Below, piece after piece: positions 1-10,809 of a stretch of DNA of 64,000 nt (position 1 is the stretch's first letter; every line of letters begins with the position of its first letter). A model generated the notes under the pieces. The model was not told the DNA's origin, did not search any database, and saw only the letters and a list, made by a program, of their open reading frames with translations. The stretch spans positions 1,798,001 to 1,862,000 of the forward strand of contig JBAIAA010000096.1 of the NCBI GenBank assembly GCA_037893245.1, written 5' to 3'. Made by a program: the position numbers and the translations under genes. Source of the stretch: Crossaster papposus (taxonomy: Eukaryota; Echinodermata; Asteroidea; Velatida; Solasteridae).

Positions 1-780
1 AAAAGGAAGCGGGCGGTGACGCTAAACATGTTTTTTGCTATTTGGCATTTTGTTTTGTTTTTTTGTTTGTTTGAACTAGAGGCAAGTGCCAGGCTAGTCA
101 GAGTCAGGATTGTTTATTAGGAAAGTTGAAAGGAAAGTTGAAGTCACTTTTCCACTGTTTAGATATCTTATGTTTTCTATTAAAGTCATTGTTTAGAATT
201 TTGGACCCAGTTGGGGCCAGTAACAGGCCCTAGACCAGAATGTATTTATATATTTTATTTTTGTTATCATTTTTAAAGGAACGACTCCATCTTAAATTAG
301 ACTTGCCAAGTCCCGACTGGAGTCTTGGGATATCTTGATCCATGTTTTATTTTATTTTATATTTTGAAGATTTGTTTTTTTCATTTCTTATATTAGGACT
401 GTTAATAGGAAGCTTACGTATTTTTTGCTGATTGGGATTTTGTTGTTTTATTTTCCCTTTTGAAGTAACTTCAGAGGTTAAAATCATTTTTTTAATTTAA
501 TTTTGTTCTTGGTTTCGCTTTAGTTAAATGTATAATTAGCTGTAGAAGTTAATTGCTAGTGGTTTCTTGTACTTTTTGAAGAAGGATTTGTTGATTTGCT
601 TTGATCATAGCAAAACTAGATAATGCATTGGGTAGACAGAAACTTACTCTGTGGGAGCTTCAGTCATTGTTGGGGAGTTTGAATTGTATCTGTAAGGCCG
701 TTCGCCCAGGCCGCGCGTTTTGCGTCGTTTGTTTGACTTAACTAGTGGCGTTTAAAAACCACATCATCGTGTCCGTATTT
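1..780. other. AT-rich stretch, no gene seen
   Basis: T-rich sequence with many short homopolymer runs. I see no open frame of useful length, no splice-bounded exon and no clear repeat structure. It lies directly upstream of the DIRS-type fragment and may be part of that element or plain intergenic DNA; nothing in it decides. Confidence 0.5.
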
Positions 781-821
781 CACCGGGGGCACGAGCTGAC
801 ATGTTGGCCTAGAAGCAGTTT

Positions 822-1335
822 TTGACACATTTTAACGGTTCAGTCATATTCCCCGACCAAGTTTGGCACTCGAGCGATAATCTGCATTTGTACACGGACG
901 CTTCATCAGAGATAGGTTTTGGTGCATTCTTTGGTGGTAGTTGGACACACGGACGATGGCCCTTGTCAGTGCGTTCCATGAAGTTGTCCATTGCTTTACT
1001 CGAGCTTTTCCCCAGTGCACGTACTAGCGCTGCGTGTATGCGGACCGGCATTAAGGAATAAGCGGGTAGTATTCTGGTCTGATAACGCGGCAGTCGTGGC
1101 CATAATCAATCGTCAAACTTCCCGCTGTCCCAACATATTGAAATTGGTCCACATGCTTGTTGTGCGTTGTTTAGATTTAAATATTCATTTCAAAGCACGT
1201 CATGTTCCCGGCATTGATAACGGTATTGCCGATGCTCTTTCCCGCTTTCAGGTGACTAGGTTCCGGCAGCTAGCGCCCGGGGCATACCTCATTATTACCC
1301 CCTTGCCTGTCGACCTTTGGTGCGATTTCATATAG
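822..1335 (+). mobile_element. DIRS/Ngaro-type retroelement fossil, RNase H end
   Basis: Two pieces of plus-strand coding sequence show the RNase H start (LYTDASSEIGFGAFFG), the later SDNAAVVAIINRQ block, and the closing motif ADALSRFQVTRFRQLAPGA. That last motif is characteristic of tyrosine-recombinase retrotransposons (DIRS/Ngaro group) rather than Gypsy. I see neither a reverse transcriptase core upstream nor a recombinase downstream. It is a short, broken remnant with at least one break inside what remains. Family call is firm for a YR-type element; the subgroup is inferred. Confidence 0.8.
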
Positions 1336-2474
1336 AAATGCCGGTGTTTTTTTATTAGCAATTCTTCCCCCTACACCATACCCCCTTCTTGCCTACTTTG
1401 AATGAATATAGTTTGTACACTTCATTGGCCTTGCTAGTGCTTAGTAAATTGAAATATTTCATATATATATTATGTGCGCATACTATTTAGTTGTTTTTGT
1501 GTGTTTATCCTCCTTTCACGTGTCATGGTGCAACGGGCGTACAAGCCTTCAATGTGGATTGTGGGCGACGTTGTCGTCAATTTGACCTGCCGAATTGAAG
1601 TTATTGCAACGGATTGAGAAGCTCTGCACGCTTTAGCAAACGTCTGTTGGCTGCAACTTGGAGACACAGCCATCGAACCCAGACTATATAACAATTAATG
1701 TCGGTTTTCACGACCTGGGAGTTATTGCCGCAGACATACAGAACTGATTAATGCTATCAATCGCTATTCATAAATACCTGGGACAGTTTAGGCATTCCTA
1801 TTGGTCGAGAGCCCGTCACGTGGCCGGTAATAAACGGATGATAAAGACATGGCTGGAAGTGTTTAAGACCAGCTGGCAACAAAGGTGGCACATGACTGCA
1901 ATGACTGCAATGACAACGTGGCCGTCAATCTGACGCCATCGGCACAGGCCCTCTTTGCTAACTGCTCATTCACTGGCAACGTCGTCGTGAATATGGCCCT
2001 ACGAGCATCACCATCGTCAACTTAAAACACTGACACATGACACTTCGCAATAATTTGCCAATATTTATCGAGGATTTGGTCCAAAAATGAGTGTAATTTG
2101 CCAATCAGTCGTAAGTGTCTGTACGTCGCGCGTGTACATGTACGGTCACGCGATCGTACAATACCCGTCCCCAGGGCTTACTTTATTTCCAACCGTACCT
2201 CGTCTTCAATAGTAAGAGCGGGTAGTGTTGGGCGCGTACAGCTCAACACCCTAGGACGCGGTTGCCAATGGCAGTAATGGCCATTTAGTCTGGTTCATAG
2301 TAAATACGCTTTTTTGCATGTATTGTGTAGAGCAACAGAGGCGGAAACACGTCATTTGACAGTGGCCCGTTAACATGGATAGGGAAAAACACACAGAATG
2401 GCGAAACACCGAAATTTACTTGCGACAATTTTACGGGATTTTCGGGGCTTTTTTGGCTGAATTGTACAAAAAAG
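1336..2474. other. Intergenic, no gene seen
   Basis: Non-coding as far as I can read. Two segments, near 1560 and near 1975, share the phrase GACGTTGTCGTCAAT or a close variant (GGCAACGTCGTCGTGAAT), which suggests a decayed local repeat. No splice-bounded exon was found. Confidence 0.4.
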
Positions 2475-2668
2475 GTATTTATGAATGGGAATAAATGTGT
2501 GTTTTGTCGGTATTAATCATTATGTTTAAGGCCGCTTGGAGTCTATGTGCTATTAATTACCCTCGCCTTCGGCTCGGGTAATTATTAACACCCAGACTCC
2601 AAGCGGTCTTAAACAGAGTGATTAAAACCTCTCTAACACACATTTATTCTCTTATTAATAATTTGTAC
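2475..2668. repeat. Hairpin MITE-like inverted repeat
   Basis: Two arms of roughly 90 bases meet at a GC-rich centre (CTCGCCTTCGGCTCGGG). The best-preserved part is GTTTAAGGCCGCTTGGAGTC on the left against GACTCCAAGCGGTCTTAAAC on the right, and similarity continues outward through AATAAATGTGTGT. The shape fits a small fold-back element. No autonomous partner is visible. Confidence 0.75.
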
Positions 2669-2929
2669 TACTTCTCTCATGTCTTTATTATTTAACACAA
2701 ATTGGACCTATTTGAATGACCGTTTGGCGGAATTGCATTCGGAACGCCGTCATAGGCCCCAATAACTTAACTTTACACCAACGTAAGCCATGCCAAGTAT
2801 ACGAATTTTAAGTTCAAATGTATTGATAATGTTTGCGGCTTCATGTTTAACCTTAATTGTAATTTACGGCTATGTTAAGGCGGCTATGTTAACGGTACGT
2901 TTTTTAGTTTCGTGGATCGCAACTTATTG

Positions 2930-3260
2930 GGTTTCTCGTAAAATACGGAGACATGATAGTGATGGCACTATTATTGGGTTTTATGTTATTGTGGTAAATA
3001 ACGGATACATGATAGTGATACATTGTAATTTCACGGTCGGTACACTGGCACTATTATTGGGTTTTCGTAAAGTACGGAGACATGATAGTGTTGGCACTAT
3101 TATTGGGTTTTATGTTATTTTGATAAATAACTGGAACATGATAGTGATACATTGTAATTTCGCGATCGGTACATTGGCACTATTATTGGGTTTCACGTAA
3201 CACTTTATTAGTTCCCTAATCGCACCGATCAGAAGCAAACTTGTATACTATTGTAATATA
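2930..3260. repeat. Tandem repeat, 129-bp unit, dispersed family
   Basis: The phrase GCACTATTATTGGGTTT recurs near 2965, 3048, 3094 and 3177; positions 2965/3094 and 3048/3177 are 129 bases apart. Because 129 is a multiple of three, an open frame of 136 codons runs through 2790-3200; the protein merely repeats and I do not accept it as a gene. The same family lies in reverse orientation at 52200-52390 and 53460-53630. Confidence 0.8.
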
Positions 3261-4046
3261 CTATTGTGATATACTGTTGGTTAGAATTAATAATATGTTT
3301 TGAGAACAACCTGGCAATAAACTGCTCCGGCCTTACGATACAAAAAGAGAATAAACTCTTTAGTCCAATTCCTAAATATTTTGTCATGTGTTCTGTCACA
3401 TGGAGTAATGAACAAGTTCAAGGAAATCGCCAAAATAAGAGGATTTTAATGTCAAAATATGTTCCTTGAACTTCGCTTACTTTTTAGCCCAATAAGTTAT
3501 GAACACCTCGTTGTTTCGTTTGTTGTTTGCTGGTCTAAATATTACTATGTTAACATTGTTCGTATGATTTTCCATAAGGTTTTAATACGGTAACTGTGCC
3601 AGTAAGCAACTTGGTGAATTTAAAGCTCATCAATACTGAGGTTTGGCAAGACTACTTGGTGATATCTGGAGACAAGGTAAATGCGCGCAACTTAAGGGTA
3701 TAATTATTAGTCATTTCGATCGTTACTATGTTCTCATAATTATCCAGTCACTTGCTTAAAAAAATGTTATGGAAGTAAGGTAAGTAAAATCACAAAAATA
3801 AACTTTTCCAAAATTTAAAAAAATAAATAAAAAATATACCCAAACATGGGAACAAATATTTTACACGGTAGGTATTTAGGTTTTATGCAAAATAGGCATA
3901 TTATTTTTTAAACTCCGGAGGGCTCCCAGGCTAATATTAATTACTAGGCCCTAAGGGTTCTTCATGCCAGATATGGTGCTTTTATCCACCCGGTAACGGT
4001 AATTTTACTAAGCCACCTGACTATGAAAGGGATACTACTATCTTAC
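3261..4046. other. Probable intron or intergenic DNA below the 4.1-kb exon
   Basis: If the minus-strand exon ending at 4047 is real, this is the beginning of its first intron. I could not place a second exon. On the plus strand 3579-3676 is an open stretch ending at a GTAAAT donor-like site, but its acceptor is weak (see findings). Confidence 0.35.
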
Positions 4047-4179
4047 CAGTCACGGTACGTTCTGCTTCTTCCACCGCCATGGTGTCGGCTTCTCCTTGTT
4101 GAAGCACCGATGCGTCGTGTTCAGTCACCAGAAACCCCACCGTCAGTATGGCTAGAAGGCAGGCAGTAACAGGAGACAT
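4047..4179 (-). CDS. First coding exon of a secreted protein (signal peptide)
   Basis: On the minus strand an ATG at 4179 opens 44 codons plus one base, then meets a good splice donor (CTG|GTAAGATAG, donor at 4046-4042), leaving phase 1. The protein starts MSPVTACLLAILTVGFLVTE: a short polar start, a hydrophobic core of about 12 residues and a small-residue region fitting signal peptidase cleavage around residues 20-24. After that comes an acidic stretch (EEAE) with no cysteines, as in a propeptide. The later exons would lie at lower coordinates and I cannot identify them, so the mature product is unknown. A short secreted peptide or a membrane protein are both possible. The start is chosen because it is the first ATG directly ahead of the hydrophobic core. 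Confidence 0.6.
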
Positions 4180-5570
4180 GATGGTGGTAATTGGTAGAGG
4201 TGGACTAAAAAGTATTGGTTTATGCGATCAAACTCTCGTTTGATATCACGTCAATATTTGAGTCGGCTGTAACTTGTTCTGATCTCTGCCCGAAGTTAGC
4301 AATCGATATGCTAGTCTTCGAAGGTGGCTTGCATCACATGACCAAGTTATAAATATTAAGTACGGATAAGCCAGACCTTGACTCATTCGAGGGCAGCCAT
4401 TTTCTGCGATAGCACGAGGCTTGCGCGTGTCGAGCTCAGGTTGCACGCTAGCCACTCTGGGCTTCTTCGACTAATAGGGTCACCGAAATGATCAATATTC
4501 AAATTTAAAATAAATTGATTCTTTCCCTCGAGGTTAAGAAAATAAAATGGATTCTGAAAAAAAAGATCTGCGTAAATAGCATGGGCCAACAACAGCACTT
4601 TAAATACAGGCTACCATGACAAAACATTAAAATTGAAATTTATGTGGCTATATAGAAATAATTATAAAACATATGTTGTATTAATTAAAGACGTTTTAAT
4701 GCATTGTTATGTTTTTTGGCACCACTTCATAAAACTTGTATATACTTTATTCAATTTTTATGGCAATATTCCAAAATGGTAATGGTTATTCAAGGTATTC
4801 ATTAACCCTCCTTGGCAATCATTTGGGGTACAGTTTACTGTACTATACTCAATTTACATAGGCCAGGTTAGTAAGAGTACTATGTACTGCAGTTTACTCA
4901 AGTAGTATTTTGTAGTATTAGGTGACGTTAGGGTTAAAATAGAAATACAATGGTTTTTCATCATAAACACATTACCAAATTGCCGTGTTGTAATGCAATT
5001 TAATGCTCGCCTCTATGGTACTGATAACGACACAAACAAGTGTATACCTCTACAGGCGACCATTATTGCACTATAATTATTGCAAGATCAATGGTCGTCC
5101 CTAGAAGTACCAATTGCAACGCAAACATTGCATACCTTTACAGGAAACCATTATTGTAATAATGGTCGCCTATAGCGGTATATAATGTTTATCTAAGGGT
5201 TTAGATTTGATTTCTGTTCACAAAATTATATTTTTTCCACATTAAATAAAATCACATTAAATGTTATGTCCACAGTGTCCACAGTGTGTCAGGATAAAAC
5301 AATATTTCGTTCATGCTTTGTTATTAAAGAACTTACTTTTCGAATTTTGAAATTTCAGTATTTCTGTCATGCATATTAATATTTATTACTGAACAATTGT
5401 TGTTCAGGGACGCATAGGGCATTAGGGACGCATATCACCTGAGGTAAAGCCGAGGGTGCTGCGTCCCCGAGGGTGTACAAAACGTCATATCCCACATCAT
5501 AGCAGACAACAATTGTTTTGTTATACCTTTGTCTTTGGTTCACGGCTCAGTGAGCTCACACACAGCAGCC
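4180..5570. other. Intergenic with small inverted repeats
   Basis: No gene seen. 5040-5180 contains a loose inverted repeat (TGTATACCTCTACAGGCGACCATTATTG against CAATAATGGTCGCCTATAGCGGTATA in shorter matching blocks). 5390-5515 is bracketed by ACAATTGTTGTT and its near complement, with GGACGCA motifs between. These look like decayed MITEs. Confidence 0.4.
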
Positions 5571-6031
5571 GTGTGATTTGAAGCTCACACGCTGAGGCTA
5601 GCGTACATAATCTTGGTCCCGCACACTGCGCGAACCTGCAACAACTACAATAAATGTATATAGGCAGTTAATAAACAGCCTCCATTTTAAACGTGTAGCA
5701 CCCCTACCATTTGTTGCTTACACAATGCTTCTACCTAAATGGATGCATTAACTCACAAAGTCAGAGGGGGAGAATTATAGTCGGCTGTTAAATCCATTAG
5801 TCCCGAAGAGCTAATGAGGGAATTAGCTTTTAATGCTGTCATCCAGAGAAACCTGGGCCAAACGTTTTCTGGAAAAACAAAGTTGTACATCTCTGTCATT
5901 TGCCACCTGATAATCTTCTTGTGATTTCAAATTAAATATTCCGTTCACTAATTCTAGTGCCTCAACTGCCAGATATAGTTCTGACAACTATGGTGATATT
6001 GGTATACATGATTAAGTGTAATGTCAAACAG

Positions 6032-6125
6032 GAAGGCGAGTTAGCCTAATGGCCAAAAGTACCAAATTATAGTTCCTAGATCTCGGTTACAAGAACATGG
6101 GGTTCAAGATTGGTGTATTGTTTTA
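6032..6125 (+). repeat. tRNA-like (SINE head-like) segment
   Basis: The block has an A-box-like GTTAGCCTAATGGCC and a B-box-like GGGTTCAAGATTGG about 60 bases later. Its sister in copy 2 of the unit is at 10322-10412. It is too diverged to fold as a working tRNA; a decayed tRNA-derived SINE head is more likely. Low confidence. Confidence 0.35.
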
Positions 6126-6769
6126 ATAGAACTATTTTAGACTATACTTATTGACATGGTCAAAATTATTTACTTCTTGGAAAAATTAATTAGTATCCTG
6201 AAACAAACCTACATTACATACAATTGAACAAGAAGTTTTGCTTATGCTTAAGGAAAGAAACAACTGGAACTAAATACTTTGTAAATGAATATCATAATGG
6301 CAAAATGAATTAAAAGACGATACTGGGGATTCGAAAGTGTACCACACTGTGATTTGACATTATTCATTACAAAATATATACCACAAAGTTTACACAATTA
6401 ACGTCATCTACATTATATATGAATGTGAATGTCCGGAAAAAACACGGGAGAAGAGTGATTTAAAGTACAAAATGTCAAACTTCTGGATTGGAACTTAGGG
6501 GCAAGCAACAAGCAGCTACAAGACCCTAAAAATTGTGGCTAGGTTTTCTCCAATTTTACAAAATGTACAGTCGCACTCGAACTGAAACCACCTGGTTGGC
6601 TGTTGTGCATTCTACTTTAAGATAAGGGCAATACGTCAGCAAACTCAAGAAACAAATTCACACAGAAAGCAAATGATTCAATTAGATTTAAAATCAAACT
6701 TACAATTTGAATATTCATGAGAAGAAAGAAGAACAAATTTGATGAAGAGCAACTTTAAACATACGCTAT

Positions 6770-7681
6770 CTAATTCCACTTGAGTTTTTGAACAAGAGCT
6801 TGCCATGTGCTTTGCAGAACTTCCCTGTGCTCTTCCTGCATGAATGTCAGGAAAAGTGTACCGAACATCAACTGGAAAAGTGCCACAAACATTAACACCA
6901 TCCCACTAATTACGACTGATCTATAGTTAATTTGCCCCGTTGAAAAGATGGCAATATTGTTCACAACAACCAAGGGCAACCAGGTAATGGTGTATGACCC
7001 CAGGTAAACGATGTATTTGATGGTTTTGTTGGAGCCCTGTCCGGGAGGTCGGACTCGGTTTTCTCCAACACACGGCAGCATGTTGAGCTCGTTGCGTATT
7101 TTGCGTCGCTGTTCTCTGGCATTGCGCAACAAACCCAGCACAAACACATCAATAATCAGCAAACCCAGGACAATGATGACAGTGGTGTGTATGATGAAAA
7201 TGAGGACCTCGATATGGACTTCACTAGTAAGAATCAGGGCAGTAAAACATGAAGAAACAATGACGGACAATACCCAATAAGCACCTATCAGACAACCACA
7301 CGTCTTATTGGTCATGAAGCCCAGATATCTCAATGGATGGGCCACTTTGAAGTAGCGGTCACCGGCAACAACAGCAGAACTGGATCAAAACGAAACCAAA
7401 TCAAATATAAGAAGAGTAAGTAAAATGGGGCTCGACAAATTAGCAAAACCTGCGAGCAAAAAGAGGCTCATTGCAAATACGTTTAATGAGTTTTCAATTG
7501 CTACAGAGACAAAAAGATTGGCAAGTAAGTAATTTGACGCACTGTGCAGAGTTCTATTGAAAATAACTGACACATTGATATATAAATGGATCAACAGACT
7601 AATACAAACTATGGCTAGGAACAACAGACCTAAACAAATAGTACTAGATCTGTCAAGGAAATCAGTTCCATTAGTTTCCAT
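6770..7681 (-). pseudogene. Intronless class A GPCR, copy A, one in-frame stop
   Basis: A 303-codon frame runs from ATG at 7681 to the stop at 6770, interrupted once by TGA at codon 99, where sister copy B has TGG (Trp) near the top of TM3. Otherwise it is open from end to end. Seen features: an N-glycosylation site near the N terminus (METNGTD), hydrophobic segments for TM1 to TM7, a GDRYF motif at the end of TM3, basic loops 2 and 3 (NAREQRRKIRNE), and TM6 with SYTITWLP instead of the usual CWxP. TM7 lacks NPxxY. The C tail ends QALVQKLKWN. As a rhodopsin-family receptor it would sit in the plasma membrane and couple to G proteins; ligand unknown, possibly chemosensory as in lineage-expanded invertebrate receptors. 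With one lesion it could be a young pseudogene, a segregating null allele, or a sequencing error. Confidence 0.85.
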
Positions 7682-8207
7682 GGTTCCTTATTTCCTAACA
7701 GTTAGGGCCTAGTAGATTTTAATAAAATATAATAGCAATGTCATACAAACCTAAAACGTATCAAATGGCTTTGTGGCGGTGGAGTAATGCAATTATACAT
7801 CAAAAGACCGATTAAATCAAAAAGGAAAAAGAATTAACACAGTTAAGTAGGCAAACAATTTGTCCGTTTACGCGTTGATTTTCTACTAGACTCGGAAAAC
7901 CTTTCAGCATTGGGGTGTGGGGGGATTTTTAACAGATGATCGAGTCAGTCACTTTTCTTCACTATAAGGATCTTGTGGAGTTCTGCGTGGAGGATCTCTG
8001 TCGTAAAAAAAAACTGCTAAAAAACTGCCTGATATAATTATTCTGTTCGTATAGTTTTGTAAAGAACACATCTGCGAAGTCCTGCTGTTACCGCCAGAGA
8101 AGATACTGATACAGCAACAGAAGTTATGGTGGCCCAAATATTTCCTTGGTCTGAGTTTGTGGTCAAGCTTTCTTCATTCATCACAACCTCAGATTCATCA
8201 GTCCAAG

Positions 8208-9049
8208 TAGACTTGATCCAAGTCGGGATTCTGTGGTAACATTGCTCATGGTCATCCACACCGTGCGCCTCGCGTCACGTCCACGCTCATCAGTAGCGCG
8301 CCCTCATGCGCCGCCCATGCTTATGTGTGGTTCAGAAACCCCGACTTGACGAATCTGCCACACGTTTGTACACAACCTATGAGCTCATCTACCGAAAACG
8401 GTAGCGGCCAATCAAATTGCAGAATTGTATAAATTAGCATATATCTGTAATAATATGAACTTTGACCCAGTTGTGTGACGGACGTACGTGGACATTGTGA
8501 TGTACAATGTACACAATTATGTACATACACATGTACATACATACATTATCTGTGCATGTACAAACGGTTTATATAGTCTAGCTATCGTGTATATTTTCCG
8601 GCCGTTAAGTTTGCACTATACCGTACTCTAAATAAATAAACGAAGTATGGCCTATGGACGCAGCTATTGAATTTGAAAAAGGCATCTAGTGACAGTACTG
8701 CCTACCATTCCTCCATAGTCCGTTAGTGGTCTAGCTTGTCTGTACTCGTACTCCGATTGGCGGACTTATTTGGCATACATGGCGCATAACCATGTGATGC
8801 GTATGCAAATAATTTATGAATAACTACATATCACCGCGGGGGGTTTGATTGGCCGATCCGTCAAGTCGGATTTACTGCACTGATGACATGATGCGATGAC
8901 ATCACGTTGATGCCGATCGTGGAACGACAACCAGATGAGGGCGCCCTTTATCTAAGGCCAACAAAGCTTGCACATAATTATTCGGCCGGATTGACGAAAG
9001 CAAATTGGTAGTCTTAACTCCATGGTAAGTCCGACTTGGGTCAAGTCTA
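8208..9049. mobile_element. 842-bp DNA element with TIRs and 9-bp TSD
   Basis: The left end TAGACTTGATCCAAGTCGG is the complement of the right end CCGACTTGGGTCAAGTCTA, with one mismatch. Both sides are flanked by CAGTCCAAG (8199-8207 and 9050-9058). Copy 2 of the receptor unit has this site unoccupied (AAGTCCAAGTGGAGA near 12177), so the insertion came after the duplication. A second inverted pair (CCCGACTTGACGAATC / GATCCGTCAAGTCGG) lies inside. There is no transposase; it is a non-autonomous element. The 9-bp duplication fits Mutator-like or some fold-back families. Confidence 0.85.
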
Positions 9050-9100
9050 CAGTCCAAGTGAAGATTTGTTCGTCCTCCTCATCGTTCATATGTAAGCTCC

Positions 9101-9310
9101 TTAACCAGTTTGCGTGGGAAAACCTATACACATACATTTTTTTAGAAATTAAAACCAATGACGGACTACACGAGCAAGGTCTAAAATATCTACCAGCGCC
9201 CGGCTGGCAACGAGCTAGTCTGGAAATATCAAGGTTTTGCTACAAACAGATACCGGCCTAAACCCGTCTCGGATCGAGGTTCGTGAAAAACATTCCGATG
9301 TCTTGGCCTG
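9101..9310. repeat. TTAA-type MITE, diverged copy
   Basis: Starts TTAACCAGTTTGCG and contains the family's CCCGTCTCGGATCGAGGTTCGT block, as in the complete copy at 49363-49594. Its right end is lost. It is shared with the sister unit at 12220, so it predates the receptor duplication. Confidence 0.7.
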
Positions 9311-9419
9311 TGAATCACAGAGTAATATCTCGCAAGGGCCGTGAAGTACTGTGTAAACCTGTCAGGCAATATAGAGGTTCTGGGTGTGCTAACTTGTCTG
9401 CTTGTCCACATGACTGAGA

Positions 9420-9870
9420 ATCGCGAGAGTTCTACTGCAGTAGAAAGAAATTAAATTGCTAAATGGTAATGGTCAACATTCTAGCAGAAATACCTTCTGC
9501 ACAAAAGTCAACAGTAGACTTATTTTCCATCATAAACTGATTCCTCCGTTGACAGGATAGTTGATGTACATGATTGATCTCCTTATGACTAGAAGATGAT
9601 TGATGAAGTTTTTCTCACACTTTAGTGCATGAATCACTATAAATCGAAATGAAGTGTTCATCAGTGCTTTGACCACAACATTCAGTCAGGCACTCCGATC
9701 TTGCAAGCTCTGTAGTTATATTAGGCTGAGACGTCTCAACTTGAAAGTAGGAGGTTGTTGGTTCAAGTCAAACCTTAGCTATTTTCTCAAAAGCTGTCAC
9801 AGTGAAGTTTACAAAGATGGGGGAAATACTGGCAGCACAGATCAGAAAATATAGCTTCCTGCAACAGAAA
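9420..9870. repeat. Spacer between receptor units, repeated at 25.9-28.2 kb
   Basis: Holds GCACAAAAGTCAACAGTAGAC, TGACTAGAAGATGATTGATGAAG and CTTGAAAGTAGGAGGTTGTTGG. The same sequence recurs at 25860-26177 and continues after 28134. It is the unoccupied version of the site hit by the fold-back element at 26178-28133. No coding potential seen. Confidence 0.8.
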
Positions 9871-10809
9871 ACTGAGCTCTCTCGTACATAATCTTGGTCC
9901 CGCAAACTGCGCGAACCTGCAACAATTGCATTAAATGTAGGCAGTAATAATAAACAGCCTTCATTTTAAACTTGTAGCACCCCCACCATTTGTTGTTTAC
10001 ACAATGCTTCTATACCTAAATTGATGCATCAACTCACAAAGTCAGAGGGGGACAAATATATTAATCTGCTATCAAATCCGTCTGTATTAGTCCCGAAGAG
10101 CTAATGAGGGAATTAGCTTTTAATGCTGTCATCCGGAGAAACCTGGGCCAACAGTTTTCTGGAAAAACAAGGTTGTGCATCTTTGTCATTTGCCACCTGA
10201 TAATCTTCTTGTGATTTCAAATTAAATATTCCGTTCACTAATTCTTGTACCTCAACTGCCAGAGATAATTCTGACAACTATGGTGACAGTGGTATACAAG
10301 ATCAAGTGTAATGTCAAACAGGGAGGCGAGTTGGCTTAATGGCTTAAAGTACCAAATTATAGTTATTAGATCTTGGTTACAAGAACATGGGGTTCAGGTT
10401 TGGCGGATTGTCCAAATTAAATACGGGACAAGAGTGATTCCAAGTACAAAAAGTCAAACTTCTGAATTGGAACTTAGGGCTAGCAACAAGCAGCTACAAG
10501 ACCCTAAAAATGTGGCTAGGTTTTCCCCTTTTTCACAAAATGTACAGTCACACTCGAACTAAAACCACCTGGTTGGCTGTTGTGCATTCTACTTTAAGAT
10601 TTGGACAATACATGTATTAGCAAACCCAAAAAACATATCCACACAAAAAGCAAATGATCCAATTAGATTTAAAACAAAAATTACAATTTAAATATTCATG
10701 AGAAGAAAGAAGAACAAATTTGATGAAGAGCAACTTTACGAAGAGCAACATACGCTATCTGATTCCACTTGAGTTTCTGAACAAGAGCTTTCCATGTGCT
10801 TTGCAAAAC

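Larger units (their letters stand above)
5590..9420. repeat. GPCR-bearing tandem unit, copy 1
   Basis: The order is: receptor downstream flank (from GTACATAATCTTGGTCCCGC near 5600), receptor (6770-7681, minus), receptor upstream flank (to about 9310). Each part is matched in the same order by copy 2 at about 9880-12420. Copy 1 also holds two insertions that copy 2 lacks: about 300 bases near 6120-6435, and 8208-9049. The duplication is seen directly; tandem amplification of the receptor is inferred. Confidence 0.85.

Noticed and set aside
2790-3200. 136-codon hydrophobic frame
   Set aside because: Translation of a 129-bp tandem repeat; the peptide repeats itself and the family is dispersed.
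6032-6125. Functional tRNA gene
   Set aside because: A- and B-box-like blocks are present but I cannot fold a proper acceptor stem; more likely a decayed SINE head.
8038-8259. 73-codon minus-strand frame upstream of receptor A
   Set aside because: The sister unit (12030-12170) does not keep the frame, so it is not under coding constraint; its start also lies within the inserted element.
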